The translations under genes and the position numbers were made by a program. From the NCBI GenBank assembly GCA_020226215.1, contig CM035226.1, positions 87,692,895-87,756,894 on the forward strand: DNA of 64,000 nt, in the 5' to 3' direction. This DNA is from Sindora glabra (taxonomy: Eukaryota; Streptophyta; Magnoliopsida; Fabales; Fabaceae). The notes below the pieces were generated by a model that was not told the DNA's origin, did no database searches, and saw only the letters and a program-made list of their open reading frames with translations. Positions 10,490 to 23,800 of the stretch are shown here, piece by piece (position 1 is the stretch's first letter; the number at the start of each line of letters is the position of its first letter).

Positions 10490-12050
10490 AAGATGCTTTT
10501 GAAGTTCAAGTTGCTATCCGCATGCGTATTTACATGATCAGTGACTTTGGAGAGAATTCTTAATCTTTCTTTTTTTTTTTTTAAATATTTGACAAACCTC
10601 TTATCACATAAAGCAACAGCCAAACAAAGCTTTAAAAAAATTCATATCTAATTGTATTTATTTTTAACATCTTACTTATAAGAAAAAAGTTGCTTATTGT
10701 GCAGAAACTTATTACTGTCAATGGCCTATACATAGTACAGGGCAAGCAACTGATGTTGAAAAATAAGAACTTTTGTTGATTTCTAGTCTTGCAAGTTTAT
10801 AATTTTGATCAATGAACTCACTGATTGGTAAAAGCATCAATGTCACTATTTCCAGAAAGTGAAAGATAATTCTATGTACCATACAAATAATACAGTATAT
10901 AGTGATTTCCAGCAAAGAGTTTCCTAGTCAATTTAATGCCTACATGATGATTGATGAATTATACAGGAAAGGGCTCAATCTTATTTTGGTTATTCCAAAG
11001 GAAAATTCTCAGTAGTTCAAGATTCCCAAGGAAGCTATCACATTACTTTGTGATAACAATTTCACAAAATTTATAATACATGAGCAAACACCAGCATCAA
11101 TGAATTGTATGGAAGCTCTTCAACCTAACATAATCCCAAACTCGTTAAATCAGAATTCTTTTTGAGGTAAAAAAAAAATCCTTTCCTCGTTATGTCTGTG
11201 AGGAAAATAGGTCTCCAGCATTCTTGAGAAAGAAATCCTGTTAGATTCTGCTTCCAGATGATGCAATGATCTCAGATGCCGAATACCGGTTGAGCTGCTA
11301 TCTATTACGGTCTCAAATGCCAATTATAAATCTTCTAACAAAAAGAATGCCTTAGTTCATCATATTAATGATATAAAATTGAGTTAAGACTCACAATTTT
11401 TGTAGTCTAATAATATGTTTTACTTTGCAAAGATTCATTCAACTCAAAAATCAGCAACAAGAGATAACAATATATAGCAGAAAATAGGTGAGAAAACAAT
11501 AAAATTTGTAATTAGCAAAGACAAATGCATGTTTAGGGGACTAAAATATAACATCAGATAAACACTTTGAAGAGATGGTGTTGTGCGTTGGATGAAGACT
11601 CATTGTCTACAAAAATTTCAAAGTCTATGTCTAACAAGTATCTATAATAAAACGTGCCAATAATCTTTTCATTTTGTTTTTTTGCAGAGAACTAGAGACA
11701 CATTATATCTGAGATAAATGTTGAAGATTTAAAGAAACAGAAATTACCTTGTGAATTCAGAAGAATTTGAAGCCAATTCCTCATCCCTTCCAAGGCTTTA
11801 TCCAGAATGTAACATTTGGATCGCAAATTCCAATTGAGATGTTTCTTTTAGTTTCAGATATCAGGACTGCTTACATATGAATGCTAAGAAAAAAAATAAT
11901 CAGCAACTTTAGTAAGATAGTGCGAAAGAAGGGAAGAGATAATAGATTACCATTATTAATTCTTTAAGCAAACATATAGATTTAAATGAAAGTTTAAAAG
12001 CATGGAATTACCTTTTGAATTGGAGATAATTTACAATAGCGGGGAAGGGG
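10490..12050 (-). repeat. CNL 3'-flank module, copy B
   Basis: This is the downstream region of the dead CNL at 12055-14772 and is homologous to copies at 6036-9310 and 26540-29535. It includes the exon-like unit at 11745-11880 and ends against the CNL stop region. There, minus-strand 'ccaattcaaaag' plus gtaattcc resembles an exon end with a GT donor just after the stop codon, as often seen for introns in CNL 3'UTRs. No coding sequence is supported inside. Confidence 0.6.
11745..11880 (-). repeat. Exon-like 3'-flank unit, copy B
   Basis: On the minus strand the unit ends 'ctgaattcacaag' followed by gtaatttc, a donor-like junction. It matches copies near 8695, 27765 and 28630. Its consistent place downstream of the CNL stop suggests a 3'UTR exon. 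Confidence 0.45.
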
Positions 12051-12054
12051 TCCT

Positions 12055-14772
12055 TTACGACACTATTAGATGCGGGATATGAGCAATTTTTGGCCAATCA
12101 TCACCCTCTTCCCTTTTGCATCGTTCCTTTAATTGTGGACAATGATAAATCTTTAATTTCTGTAAAGATCTGAGATTTCGAATTCCTTCAGGTAGGGATG
12201 TCAAACCATGGCAACCATAAATTTGAAGCTCCCGAAGCAATGAGAGTTGTCCTATTGACTCTAGCAGTGATGTTAGAACATTACACTTAAGAATACAAAG
12301 GTATTGAAGTGAAGAGAGATTGCCTATCTGTTCTGGAAGCAATGTCAAAGCTTTGCAATAATTGATCTCAAGCCTCCGCAGTGACGAGAGACATCCTATC
12401 CAATCTGGTAACTTGCTGCCACAAAATCCCCATATGCATAGGGCTTTAATTGTGTGATGCGGCTGCAGACTTCGTAAAGTCGTCTTATCTTTACCCATCA
12501 CGTCTTCTTCTTCCCCACCCATATCATCATCATACCAGTTTGACCATAATAACTCCAAATCTTGAAGATCTGGCTTCATGAGTAACTTTGCAGACACGAC
12601 CTCTTCTGCATTACTTCGCATGTGTTCCAAGCCATTGATAGACAAATACTCCCTTAAATTATTTAGCTCACTAAGTTCACTAAGTCTTGCACTATCACTC
12701 TTTTTTGGATCCAATTTAAAACGTGAGTGCTTGAAGACTAGTTAACTGTCCCAACCCATGCGGCAAATGATTCAAATTATAGCACCACAACAACTCAAGT
12801 TGCCTGAGACTTACCAATTTGTTGATATCTCTTGGCAATTCTGTAAGACTTCCACACCCATTCAGTTTTAGGGTCTGCAAGTTATGTAGCCTGGTTATAC
12901 CCTTTGGAAGCTTTTGAATGAAAGAATTACCAGAGAGATCAAGATATCTCAAATGCTTTAACTTTTGTATATTCTTTGGAATCATTGGAATACGTAATCC
13001 ATGAAGATCTAAAATGCGTATGCCTTTTAGTCTGGATATAAGTGACCTTATGAAAGACCTATTCAAATCTGAGTTATTCCATCTCCAATGACAACAGAAC
13101 AAATTTGCCAAAGCCTCTAGAGAAAACTCCCTGTTACCCTTCACTCTTAGATTATGCACAAGAAATGTTCTCAATTTGCCTGCCTCAAGCAAGCAAGTTG
13201 GAGGTTTCCAGCAAGTTTCTAGTGTGACATCAAACGGCAGATGGCGCACTCTATCACCAATATTTTTCTTCCTTAACGGTAATACACTCATTCTTATTCA
13301 TCAATGTTGCAAGATCATGCATAAGATCATGCATTTTGCACGTTTTGATGTTACTAAACTTGTCACTTTCAACATCTTGAAAGAAAGATCTTGATAGCAA
13401 ATTCATAAAGTTCTTGTGACCCACATCTTTTACACATTTACCTTGATCTGACTGTGGAATAAATCCTTGAGCCATCCATAATTGAATTAGTGTTTCCCTC
13501 TCAATTTCATAATCTTTAGAAAACAATGAACAATAAACAAAACAAATTTTCTGATTTGAGGATAGATGATCATAACTAAATTTCAAAATTGGTAAAATGT
13601 CATTATTTTTATGATCTATTCTCAAAAGCTTGCTATCCCTAAAATACAACCAATCACTCTCAGATATATTTTTGTACAAAAGGTTTCCCATAGTTTTTAG
13701 GGCAAGGGGGATTCCAGCACATTTTTTGACAATTTCCTTTCCAATTGCTATCAAGTCTGGAAAATCTGACTCTTTTCCCTCTTCAAAAGCCATTTGAGAG
13801 AATAGTTTCCATGATCTTTCAACATCAAGGCCTTTTAAATCTAGCAGGAAGTCTGCATCCATTATCTCTTTCACCTTTGCAATGCGTGTTGTTACAATTA
13901 TCATGCTTCCCTTCTCTCCTTCCCTCAACAAGCTCTTCAATTCAAGCCACAATTTACGATCATCATTCCACACATCATCTAAGACAAGCAAAAATCTCCT
14001 CCCATTGATTTTATCTCTAAGTTTTTCTTGCACTTGCTCCATGTTGGCATCCTTTTGCACATTGTGATATCTTCTGTCCAATTTCTTTTATGCTAAATTG
14101 GTCAGAAACACAAACCCACATTTTCAGTTCAAAGAAACTTCGGACAGCCGCATCATTATACACAAGTTGAGCAAGTGTAGTCTTACCCAATCCCCCAAAA
14201 CCAACTATGGTAATTACTGAAACATCTTTGCTCACATTAGTGTTCAATAGAAAACTTTTCAAAAGATTCTTCTCTTCCTCTCTTCCAATAACATCCTCTT
14301 TATGGACAAAAGAGTGAGTTTGTCTCCATGCATTGATTGCGATTGGTGGCTTTGAAGAGCAAGCAACTAGTTGCAATTTATTCTCATCATCAGGAATGCT
14401 ATCGAACTTCTTCCTAATGTCTCTCATTCTACGACTCATTACATGAGCATATGCAACTTGGTTTGATCTGGAGCAAAAAGTGCGTACCTTTTTTGCTGAT
14501 TTTTTTCTGTTCATCACTTTCCTTGCAAGAGATTCAGTGGAGAAATCATCCAACAGGTCATCAGCATCATGAAGCACGTCCTTCAACTAGTCCAGCCAGT
14601 CGTGGACTTGATGGCTCATTGCATTAGCCTCAACATCAAGAAGAGTAGCCTTGATTGCAGAGACCGTGTCCTCCATCCTTTTCTTGTCATGCCTGAGATG
14701 ACAAAGCAAATTGAACTCTTCAAGAGCCAAAGAGAACAATCCGTCCAAGACCTTTCCAGCACTAGCGTCCCT
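12055..14772 (-). pseudogene. CNL resistance gene (RGA-like), inactivated
   Basis: Homologous over its whole length to the CNL at 30073-32673. Order on the minus strand: Rx-type coiled coil with LHDADDLLDDFS; NB-ARC with P-loop GFGGLGKTT, kinase-2 FLLVLDDVWND, RNBS-B SMIIVTTR, GIPLALK and CKMHDLMHDL; LRRs ending at a TAA at 12055-12057. Breaks: the start codon is AGG (14770-14772); a Lys codon is TAG (14587-14589); there is a one-base gain near 14055-14065, a five-base loss near 13262-13275 and a two-base loss near 12726-12735. Undamaged it would encode about 907 residues. Relative to the sister gene it lacks the LRR repeat expansion but keeps the double M-H-D-L. NLRs of this type act in the cytosol as pathogen sensors. 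No functional product is expected. Confidence 0.93.
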
Positions 14773-16243
14773 TTTTGACAGGCTAGTAATCTGCTTGAGA
14801 GATTTGTGATGTTCTGCCTCTGGAAATTATATATTGTTGACATTTGAAATATATTGAATGGCTAATAACAAAGTCCTTCTCAATGGCAGCGGGGAGTGGG
14901 GGACTGCACGGATAAGAGAAAGTAGTGAAGTTATCTTTCCACAGCAGAGACATTGTAGACTAGGGTGGCTTCTATGGTACCATACGAGTTTCAAATTTAT
15001 AGGAGCGTGGCAAAATGTATATTGTTGTATGGAATTATTAATTTTTATTGAAATTTTTTATAATTTTATTTAATGATTTAACTTTTGCCACACTCATGTA
15101 AATTTGAAATTCATATGAATATCACAGAATTTACCTGTAGATTGGTCAATGCGAGTAAAAGTAACACAAACTGATTTGTATATGTAATTCTAAAGTTTTC
15201 AAAAAATAGGCTCAGATTTATCTTCATTTCTGTAAATTATATCGCTCCCTTACGTAAATTCTTAATTAAATAAATTAATTTAATATGCTTGTAATTCCAG
15301 TTTAAAAAGAATAAGTTTAATTTATTTATTTAAGTAGATTCATCTTTTAATTTTAATTTAATTTATTTAAATAAATAAATTGAATTAAACTAATCCTTAA
15401 ATAAATTAAATGGTAAATTCCTAATAGGTTATCCAATCTACTTGCATGTCATGACAAGAGGGAAACCATTTCTCTTCGCATTCCCCCAAGCAATAATATC
15501 ATTTGCCTCGTGTTTTCTGTCTTTCTTCTCAGTACGCGTTTCCCGAATGGCACGAAAGCATACAGATCGTCGACATAGGCGTGTGCTTGCTTTGCACCGT
15601 TAATTTTTGGTGAGTTCACGGGTGCATAAATCGAAATATGTATTCCCCATATCTTATACAATAATTTTTATTCATTTAATTAATAATAAATTGTTCAATT
15701 ACTATCTCTAGTAATAACTATATATCGTTGGATGTGATTTATAAAAAATATTATATTTAGTATTATATCACTATTTTATGTAGTAATTCAACCACTTATT
15801 ATTCATTAAATGAATTAAAATCATTACTATCTGAGATATGATATATAAATTTTTCAATCTTTGTATCATGAACTCATCTTAATTTTTTTTTGTTAAGTAA
15901 TTTATTTTTGACTTACTTTTAACTTTTGTTTTATTTTTATAAAATATTTATTTATTTAATTTAATCTTTAAAGGATAAAATTAAATCAATAAATTTTCAT
16001 ATATACATTAATAAAAAGATAAAATTAAATATATTAATACATAAAAATACAATTAATAAAAATAATTTCATAAGAAATAAAATAAAAGAAGTAAAATTTA
16101 TCAAAACAGAGGATTTATTAATTGAATTTACCGACGACCTTGCCAAAGTAATTTAAAAGGACCATCGATTTTTAGTTTAATGATATCAATTTGCGGGGAG
16201 CTGCCTCCCGTATGACATTGTGGGATTTGTAGCTATAAATATA
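14773..16243 (-). other. 5' flank of the dead CNL
   Basis: Non-coding. It pairs with 32674-35365 next to the other CNL. The best-conserved stretch is about 15500-15612, described separately. The short plus- and minus-strand frames here are not supported. Confidence 0.55.
15500..15612. promoter_or_regulatory. Conserved upstream block, copy I
   Basis: About 110 bases, GC-richer than the surroundings, are nearly identical to 33795-33902 although neighbouring sequence has diverged strongly. Shared cores are 'acgcgtttcccgaatggcac' and 'ttaatttttggt', with an E-box-poor but CG-containing core (acgcg, cgtcgac/cgttgac). It lies about 0.75 kb upstream of the CNL start. It could be a regulatory element, a first non-coding exon of the CNL, or a piece of an unrelated repeat. 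Confidence 0.4.
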
Positions 16244-16554
16244 CTCCTTTTATTTTTATTTATCTATCATTATTAATTAATTTTATACATATTAAAAAAA
16301 TAATTTAATTTATTTATTTTTAATAAATTTTATAAAATTACCTTTATACATGAAATTTAAAATAGTTAAAAATAGAAAAAATATAAAAAAATAAATATAA
16401 GTTAACTAATAGTATAGAATAATAAAATATTTATTAATAAAAAAGAAGAGTAAATTTGATAAAAAAATATTTAATATTTTATTAAAATTTTAAAATGATA
16501 GATAAAAAGAAAAAAATATTTTCAAAGTATGATAGATAAAAAAAATAGAGGGAG
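16244..16554. mobile_element. Stowaway-type MITE (Tc1/mariner), 311 bp
   Basis: The element begins CTCCTTTTATTTTTATTTAT and ends, in inverted form, CTCCCTCTATTTTTTTTATC. It is flanked by TA on both sides (16242-16243, 16555-16556). The CTCC(C/T)T terminus and TA duplication are typical of Stowaway MITEs. The matching site in block II (about 35370) lacks it and reads through 'gatatacttatttt', an empty site. Confidence 0.82.
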
Positions 16555-16556
16555 TA

Positions 16557-17840
16557 TTTATTTATTTATTTATTTTTGGGTTTGACTGTTACTTAAATAA
16601 TTCTGGTTTGGAGGAGGTGAGCTAAGGGCTAGCTAGTTGCTGTCAAATTGCCTAGAAAAAATTCAACTCAGCGTACACATGATTCATCTCCGACTCTAGA
16701 CAACACAATCGGTAGAAGTTTGGACATTGTTTGTGAAAGGCAATAAGAAATTATGCTATTCATATTATCATATATAATTCTCCCACCTCCTAAACACGTG
16801 GCGTGCTATGATGGTTCTATTTCTTATCAAAAAGTAAAAGAATTTCAATTATTTATATGAACTTTATTTAATAATTATAGTCAATTTAAGAATATAAATT
16901 AATAAAAAATTTATAAATTTTTATGAATTCCATATCATACTATATATTTGATTAATTAAAATATGTAAATTCAATTTATATTTGCCTTGATTTTGACTAA
17001 TGATTAATTTTATGAAAAAAATAATTAGTATAAATAATTTTAATTAGACAAAATTATAATTAAAATTCATTTCAATGCTATATATTTCATGTTGTAATTG
17101 AAGAAGTAGCGGCACTTGATTTTGAATTACCATCTTTTGAATATTAATTCTAATGTTACATAAATAAATTATAATTGCAAATAAGAAAATTCATAATTTT
17201 ATTGATTGATGGAAGTGTGTAAATTAAATTTTTATTTTTCATAATTTTGACTAAAGATTAATTTTTTTAGAAATAATTAAACATGCATAATCAAATTTAG
17301 TTAGAGAAAAAAATTATATAAAATTCTTCAACTTATTAAGGGTTTTTGGGCACGAGGCGTACTATGGTGATTCTATTTTTCATAGCAAAGCAAAAGTTCA
17401 ATTCTAAACCTAGAGATCAATTTTAATCTACATCTGGTTATGGTGATTGAGCATGTTTTTTAATGCTCTGTTTTAGGAATGGAGTTTGTTATGAATGCTT
17501 TCTAAATTCCCAGTATGTTATACCCAAATTTTAGTCCTAATTACTTGATTGTATATTTTCTAATTTCGACAAGTTTAGGTTTGAATTATTATTACCATGC
17601 AAATAAACAAATTTAATTGGCTGTTAATATTGAAAAATCAAATTGTATCAACTAGATTTTTGTTTACTTTATTAAATTTCATATGATTTCCAATTGTGAG
17701 AGTTGATATATTGTATATACGAGATTTGTTGTCCTTTCTTTCTTTTGCCAGTTGTTTGTAATTGAGATCGATCTCAATTTTCTTTATATCCTTAATTTCT
17801 GAAACACAAGAAAGTTGCTAGGAGATTTGATGTTGTCTCG
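16557..17840. other. Distal 5' flank of block I, non-coding
   Basis: It matches 35385-36170 with conserved islands such as 'gctagttgctgtcaaatt' and 'gattcatctcc'. No gene is recognised. Confidence 0.5.
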
Positions 17841-18872
17841 AGTAGTTTAATTCAATTGATAATATTTATTTGTTCCTATGATTTGTGTGTTGAATTTTAA
17901 GTTTGATATTTGAAACTATTTTATAATGCAGTTATGAAAAATTTAATTATTTTATATTTTTAACGTTCACTTTTATTATTAGTTACTAATCACATCATAT
18001 TATGACGAACAAATAAATAGAAATTTCCTACCAATTTTTTATTTAAAACTATTATTAATTTGATATTTCTTGACATTTCGACCAGTAGGTGAACACATGA
18101 AGGATTAAATTTTATTACCAATAAATTTATTGTGGAAAAATTTTATTTCCAAGATAACATCTTCAAATTAAAAATGTAGTAAATTATAATTGATTTAAAC
18201 ATATACAAGATTTTAAATTGGTAAAGATTCAATAAGAGTCTCAATTATTATTTAATTGAGCCAATGATTATTTTAAATTAGAATGCAATCATTCAAATTT
18301 CAGTACAATATATTTATTGTAGCTAATAAAATTTAATATAATATTTAATCAAAATTTTAAATTTAAAAATATAGCACTTAGTCAATTATGCATTAATTTA
18401 ATTCAGATTAGATTTAAATTTTCAATTGATATATATTTTCCACAATATCAAATATATTCTGAAAGTATCAATGATTCGATTATGTAACATTTGATAAATT
18501 TTTTTTATCTAATTAAAGTGCAATCATTTAAACTTTTGGTACAATTGATTTATTATAGAATTAATTTATTATAAAAAATAATCGAATATCATTAAGAGAT
18601 AATGTTTAATAAAGTAGAAGTTAATATATTATTAAAATATAAAAATAATAGTATCAAAATAAAGATAACATTTGAACATATTAATATATTATTGTTGATA
18701 TATAGAAAATATATGTATCAAATTTGCCGTAGAGTACAAGGTAATTTAACTTTTACTTTTGATTAAAATTTATTATGAAATTAAAATTATGCAATTAAAT
18801 TTTTAAAATAAATCTTTGAAATAATATAAGCATGGAAATATATTATCATTAATTTAGTTAGCATTATATTTA
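17841..18872. repeat. AT-rich spacer with degenerate repeats of about 240 bp
   Basis: The phrase 'caatcatt(t/c)aaa..tt..gtacaa' followed by 'tttatt(g/a)tag' recurs at about 18285 and 18525, and again beyond the LINE at about 25100 and 25330. Spacing is about 230-240 bases within each side. The intervening text ('cttagtcaattatgcattaat', 'ttccacaatatcaa') also recurs. This is a diverged tandem array interrupted by the LINE. Confidence 0.5.
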
Positions 18873-18884
18873 ATATCACTTGCA
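18873..18884. repeat. LINE target-site duplication, 5' copy
   Basis: ATATCACTTGCA here is repeated exactly at 25046-25057, directly after the A-rich tail of the LINE. Confidence 0.85.
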
Positions 18885-19102
18885 TGAAAAAGGATTTTAT
18901 ATAGGTACAATTCATAATTCATAAAGGAAAAAGGCATAAAGATCTTCTACTTTCATCGAAATTTTCTCTTGAACAAACTTTTATTGTTGATCATCAGATT
19001 TACTAGTCGATCACATAGGAGCTTCGTAGGGAACTTAGTATGCCTGTTGCTCTTGAGTGATATTCCTATTAGAGCTCCCTTTGATCTATTTGTTTGGTTA
19101 AA

Positions 19103-20330
19103 TGATGGATGAATCAAGAGAGATTAACTAGATTTCAAGTGAGGAAAAAGATTTGTTAGTAAAAAGCACAAAAAAGGATAAAAAGATGAAAATAGAAGAA
19201 GGCTATATGGAAGATTCTATGGAAGATAGGAATAATGATCAACAATATGAGTTTGAGCTTAATCCTAATGGAGTCCAGGTGTTTGAGGAAATGTCTAATA
19301 AGAATGAGGGTATGTTTGCTCGTACTACCATGTCATATAAAGATACCTTGCTATGAATTAATGGTGGAATGGAAATAAAAGATGAACTTATGAACAAAGG
19401 GGAAGAAATGGATGAGTTGAAGGATTTGAAAGAGAATGTGAAGGCTAATGAAACTATGGAAGAAGATGTCTAAAGTCCTAATATGAAGGCTTCAAAGGAG
19501 GAAAGGATGGAATTATGCAAACCATGGAGAAGAGCTTTCATTGTGAAGTTGTTAGGGAAACGGACTAAAATTTTTGAAGCAAAGATTACAGAAGTTATAG
19601 GGCTTATATGGAAATTTTGAATTCATAGATATGAAAAATAATTATTTCTTAGTGAGATTTGCTAACATATAAGATTACAATTTTGTACTTCGTGAAGGCC
19701 CATGGATGATATTTGATCATTACCTTATAATACAAAGGTGCAGACAAGATTTTGATCCATTTGATGACGATTTTAGGAAGATAGTGATTTGGATAAGAGT
19801 CCCTAGTCTTCCAATTGAGTACTATAATCAACATTTTCTTTGGAGGCTAGGGAACCACTTTGGAAATACATTGAAAGTTGATAATAACACATTGAGGAGA
19901 GATGAACTTGACAGGAATTTTATGGTAGAAAAAGCTAAATTTACTCATATCTATATAGAAATTAACTTACAGAATCAATTTCTCTCTAAGTTTAAATTGA
20001 AGGAAAGAGTCCATAGAGTAGAATATGAAGGGCTACAGGCTATATGTTTTAAATGTGGTAAGTATGGTCATTGAAAAGAGGTTTGTTCATCAGAAAAGCA
20101 TGAAAATTCTCAGGAATAAGAAAGTGTTAATAATTTGAAAGTCTTATAAGAGCCCAAGACTAATAAAGTCAAAGTGGGAAAAAAAGCTTTTAGAGCCTAG
20201 ATGATTATTCATAAGAATAAGGGAAAATATAATAGATTGGGAGGAAGGAAGAATATAGATTTAATAAAGAATAAGATTTTCAAAAAAGACATAACTATCT
20301 TGAAGGAAAAAGGAAATATGAAAGGCAACT
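19103..20330 (+). pseudogene. LINE ORF1 (gag-like, DUF4283 plus zinc knuckle), broken
   Basis: ORF1 encodes the RNA-binding partner of ORF2 in plant L1 elements. The first ATG at about 19103 is followed within ten codons by a stop. An acidic and lysine-rich N-terminal part can be read to about 19490. The DUF4283-like core (IVIWIRVPSLPIEYYN, then a conserved block up to EYEGLQAICFKCG) runs from about 19706 to 20074. The CCHC knuckle C-F-K-C...G-H...C is at 20045-20086 and has TGA directly after its His, most simply from CGA or AGA. Several other stops lie between and after these blocks. Confidence 0.85.
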
Positions 20331-20879
20331 AAAATTCTTATTTTAATGTGTTGGCTAGTAAGGAAGAAGTGAATGATATGGAAATTATACTAAATGCTAA
20401 AGTTTCACTTATAGTTGTTGATAAGCAGGGAGAAAAGATGGGAGAAGCTAGTAACTCATATGAGAAGAAACAAAAAGAGAAGTTAGTTTATAATTAGAAG
20501 AGCTTGAATATGGGGAAGGCTTTTAAGGAAAGAAATTATACTAAGAAAGGAGTAGAGAGTCAAACTTAGGGAATGAAAGAAAATGCTGGTGTGCCGAAGA
20601 AATAGAGTAATATGGTGAAGGCTAAAGCTCCTCTAATGCTATCTTCTTTGAAGAGAGTTAGTGCTAGGTAAAACTTTTTAATAGTTCAGGCTTTTCCTTA
20701 AATCAACTTAAGTGCAGGGAAATCTGGTGACTAAATAAGTCAATATTGAAATCAATAGGGAACCTCTTAAACCATTAGATAAAAATTGGTGTAAAGAACA
20801 CATGAGGAGAACTAATAGATAACTTTAATTAATGGATGGTGATTTAGCTATTTAAGCCACAAGAGGCATCAAGGTTCAT

Positions 20880-23800
20880 TACCTTAATTAATGAGTATTA
20901 CCTGTTTCTTTATGTTATTATATCCTATTTAGATTAGAATTGTATGGGAATTAGTGCGAGGTCTTTTCTTGGTTTAATCTGAGATTTGAAATATTTATAT
21001 AATGTTAAGGTCTCGGCCTTATTTAAGACTCATGTGGGAGGCCAAAAAGCTAATGATATCATTAAAAAATTGAAATTTGATGGTATTCATAAAGTTAATC
21101 CTATCAAGTATTCGAAAGGAATCTAGCTTATTTGGAGTGATTAAGAGGTAAGGGTGAAAATACTAGAAACTCATAACCAATATATATATACAAGAATTTA
21201 TTTTCTTCTAGAAAATTATGAAAGTATGATGACTTTTATTTATGCTAGTCTAAGACCTTTCGAAAAGGAGATCCTATAGCACAATTTGACCAGAATAGCT
21301 AGCCATGTTAGAAACCCATGAAGTATAACTAGGGATTTTAACTCTTATTTGTCCCTTGGAGATAAGTCGAGAGGTGGTTAAACAAATTGGAGTAGCAAGA
21401 GGAAATTTTTGGAATGCATAAAGGCTTGTGGTCTTTTTAATATAGGTTTCTTTGGTTTGACATTTACATGGGAGAGAAGAAGGATTAAAGAAAGAATTTA
21501 TTAGGGTTTCAGTAATATGGATTGGAGGTTAAGTTATCCTAAAGCTGGCATTCATCACTTAGCACATTTTAAATAAGATCGTAGACCTCTTTTATTGAAA
21601 ATTAAGGGGCAGAAAATTCTATTGAAAGAAATCATACTTTCAAGTTTTCGATTGCTTGGTTATTGGAAGATTCCTCTCCAATTGTTGTTTTAAATGCTTA
21701 GAAAGATTCAACAAATTGGAGGAATGCTGTGAATATCTTTATGACTAAAATTAATGATTGGGGACATAATGTTTTTAGCAGTGTGGTTGAAAAGAAGAGA
21801 TAACTAATATATAGATTGTAGGGTATTGACCATAAATTAGAGGAGGGGCCTAACTGCTTTATAGAAAAGCTCCAAAGAAGATTATGGAGTGAATACAAAA
21901 AGTCCTTATCCAAGAAGAAATTTAGTGGTTTCAAAAATTAAGAGGTAATTGGCTATTATATGGGGACAGAAATACAAAATTTTTTCATGCACATACTATT
22001 ATAAAAAGAAGGAAAAATAAAATTGTGGCTTTAAAGGATGATAATGGAGACTAGATCATAGATGCAACCAAACTGAAAGAGGATGCAGTGGAGTTTTATG
22101 AAAATTTATATTCAAGAGAGGATTAGGGAGGAACATGGCTCCTTACTAGAAAGTCTTTTCCAAAGCTTTAGGATGAGATTGAAGGGGAATTAATTGCTCC
22201 TGTATCTGAAGAAGAAATTAAAAAGGTGATTTCTGGTTTGAATCCTTACAAAGCTCCAGGTCCAATAGCTTTCATGCTTTTTTTTTCTAGAGTCAATAGA
22301 ATATTGTTAGGAAATTTATTTGTGATCTAGTTTTGGAGATTTTTGAGAACTAGAGAAAGTAAAAGATATTAATGAAGCCTTATTGGTTTTAATTCCTAAA
22401 GTAGAGAGACTAGAATACTTAAAACAATTTAAGCCCATTAGTCTTTGTAATATGGTTTATAAGATTGTCACTAAAATTATAGCTAATAAAATTAAACTAA
22501 TTTTGAAGCATTTAATTTCTCCGAACCAATGCAACTTTGTACTTGGGAGATATAGCTTAAATAATATTATAATTGCTCAAGAAGTAATTCACTCTATGAA
22601 GAATAAGAAAGGAAATAAGGGAATGATGGCTATCAAGGTAGATTTGGAAAAGGCATGTGATAGGCTAAGTTGGGATTTCCTTGAAGATACTTTGACAGAA
22701 GTAAGGTTGCCCCAAAAACTAATTATGTTGATTATGAAATATGTCTCTCTTAGCAATATGAAATTACTATGGAATGGGAACCAAACCAACTCCTTTAGCC
22801 CTTCTAAAGGGGATTAGATAAGGAGACTCTCTATCTTCTTATCTTTTTGTATTGTACATGGAAAGATTTGCTCATTGCATCTCAGAAGTAGTTGGTTAGG
22901 GTTAATGGAAGCTTATTAAAATCTATAGAGATGGTTGCTTAATTTCTTATCTATTTTTTTATAAATGATCTTATTTTGTTCTCTAATACTTTATTAGATC
23001 AAGTTGAAAGCATTTTAGGTTGTCTCGAGATATTTTACTCAAGTTCAAGTTAGAAAGTAAGTAAAGAGAAAACCCGAGTTCATTTTTCCAAGAATGTCAA
23101 TTATACAAGATCTTCTTAAATCAATTAAGATTTGAGTTTTTCTTCTACTACTGTTTAGCGAAGTATTTGGTGTTCCATTTCATCATGAAAAAGTAAAGAA
23201 AGCAACCTATGCTTATATCCTAGATAAAGTTTAAAAAAGACTCAATGCTTTGTAGGCTAATATATTTTTTCTGGTTAAAAGAATTACACTATGCTAGGCA
23301 ATTATTTCAACTTTCCTTATGTATTTTATGCAAACAACCTTATTGCCTATTGAAACTTGTGATGAGATAGAAAAGAGAATGAGGAGATTCATATAGGGTT
23401 CTAAGGATGATAGGAGGAAGCCCTATCTTGTGCAGTGGAATTAGATTTGTAAGCCCAAAAATTATGGAGGAATCAATTTGAGGAAGTTAAAAGTATAGAA
23501 TAAAGCTTTCCTTATGAAAATTAGTTTTAATCTTGTAAGCAAGACAGATGCTCTATGGGCAAGGGTTCTAAGATAGAAATATAATTGTAATTCCCTCATG
23601 GTTCCCAAAATTGAAAAGAAGAAATCTTAATTAAACCTCTAGGAAGGAATTTGCCAAATTTGGAATAATTTCTAAAAAAGGATAAAAATGGTGATTTACA
23701 ATGGAAAAAATGCCAATTTTTGGAAAGACTTATGGGTTGGAGACTACCTATTTATTAACCTTACTATTGATGATGTCCTAACAAAGATAAATGAGCTTAC

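Larger units (their letters stand above)
9700..17840. repeat. Segmental duplication block I (CNL locus)
   Basis: This block is a direct, diverged copy of 26404-36170. Matching landmarks occur in the same order and orientation: 'acatgatcagtgactttg' (10535/26569), the 'cagtacagggcaagca' region, the CNL gene, 'gaatggcacgaaagca' (15546/33835), 'tgcctcccgtatgacattgt' (16202/35335), 'gctagttgctgtcaaatt' (16630/35450) and 'gaagatttgatgttgtctc' or a close variant (17825/36150). Private insertions in this block are a solo LTR and a Stowaway element. Confidence 0.8.

Noticed and set aside
10183..10623. 146-codon minus-strand frame
   Set aside because: Most of it lies within the solo LTR and it crosses the LTR boundary into duplicated flank; no domain is recognisable.
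13176..14067. Plus-strand frames over the dead CNL (72, 87 and 61 codons)
   Set aside because: Antisense shadows of the conserved CNL coding sequence. The same holds for plus-strand frames at 30431-32473 over the intact CNL.
14616..14843. 75-codon minus-strand frame over the CNL start
   Set aside because: It is the wrong frame relative to the coiled-coil domain; the true frame begins at the lost start codon (14770-14772).
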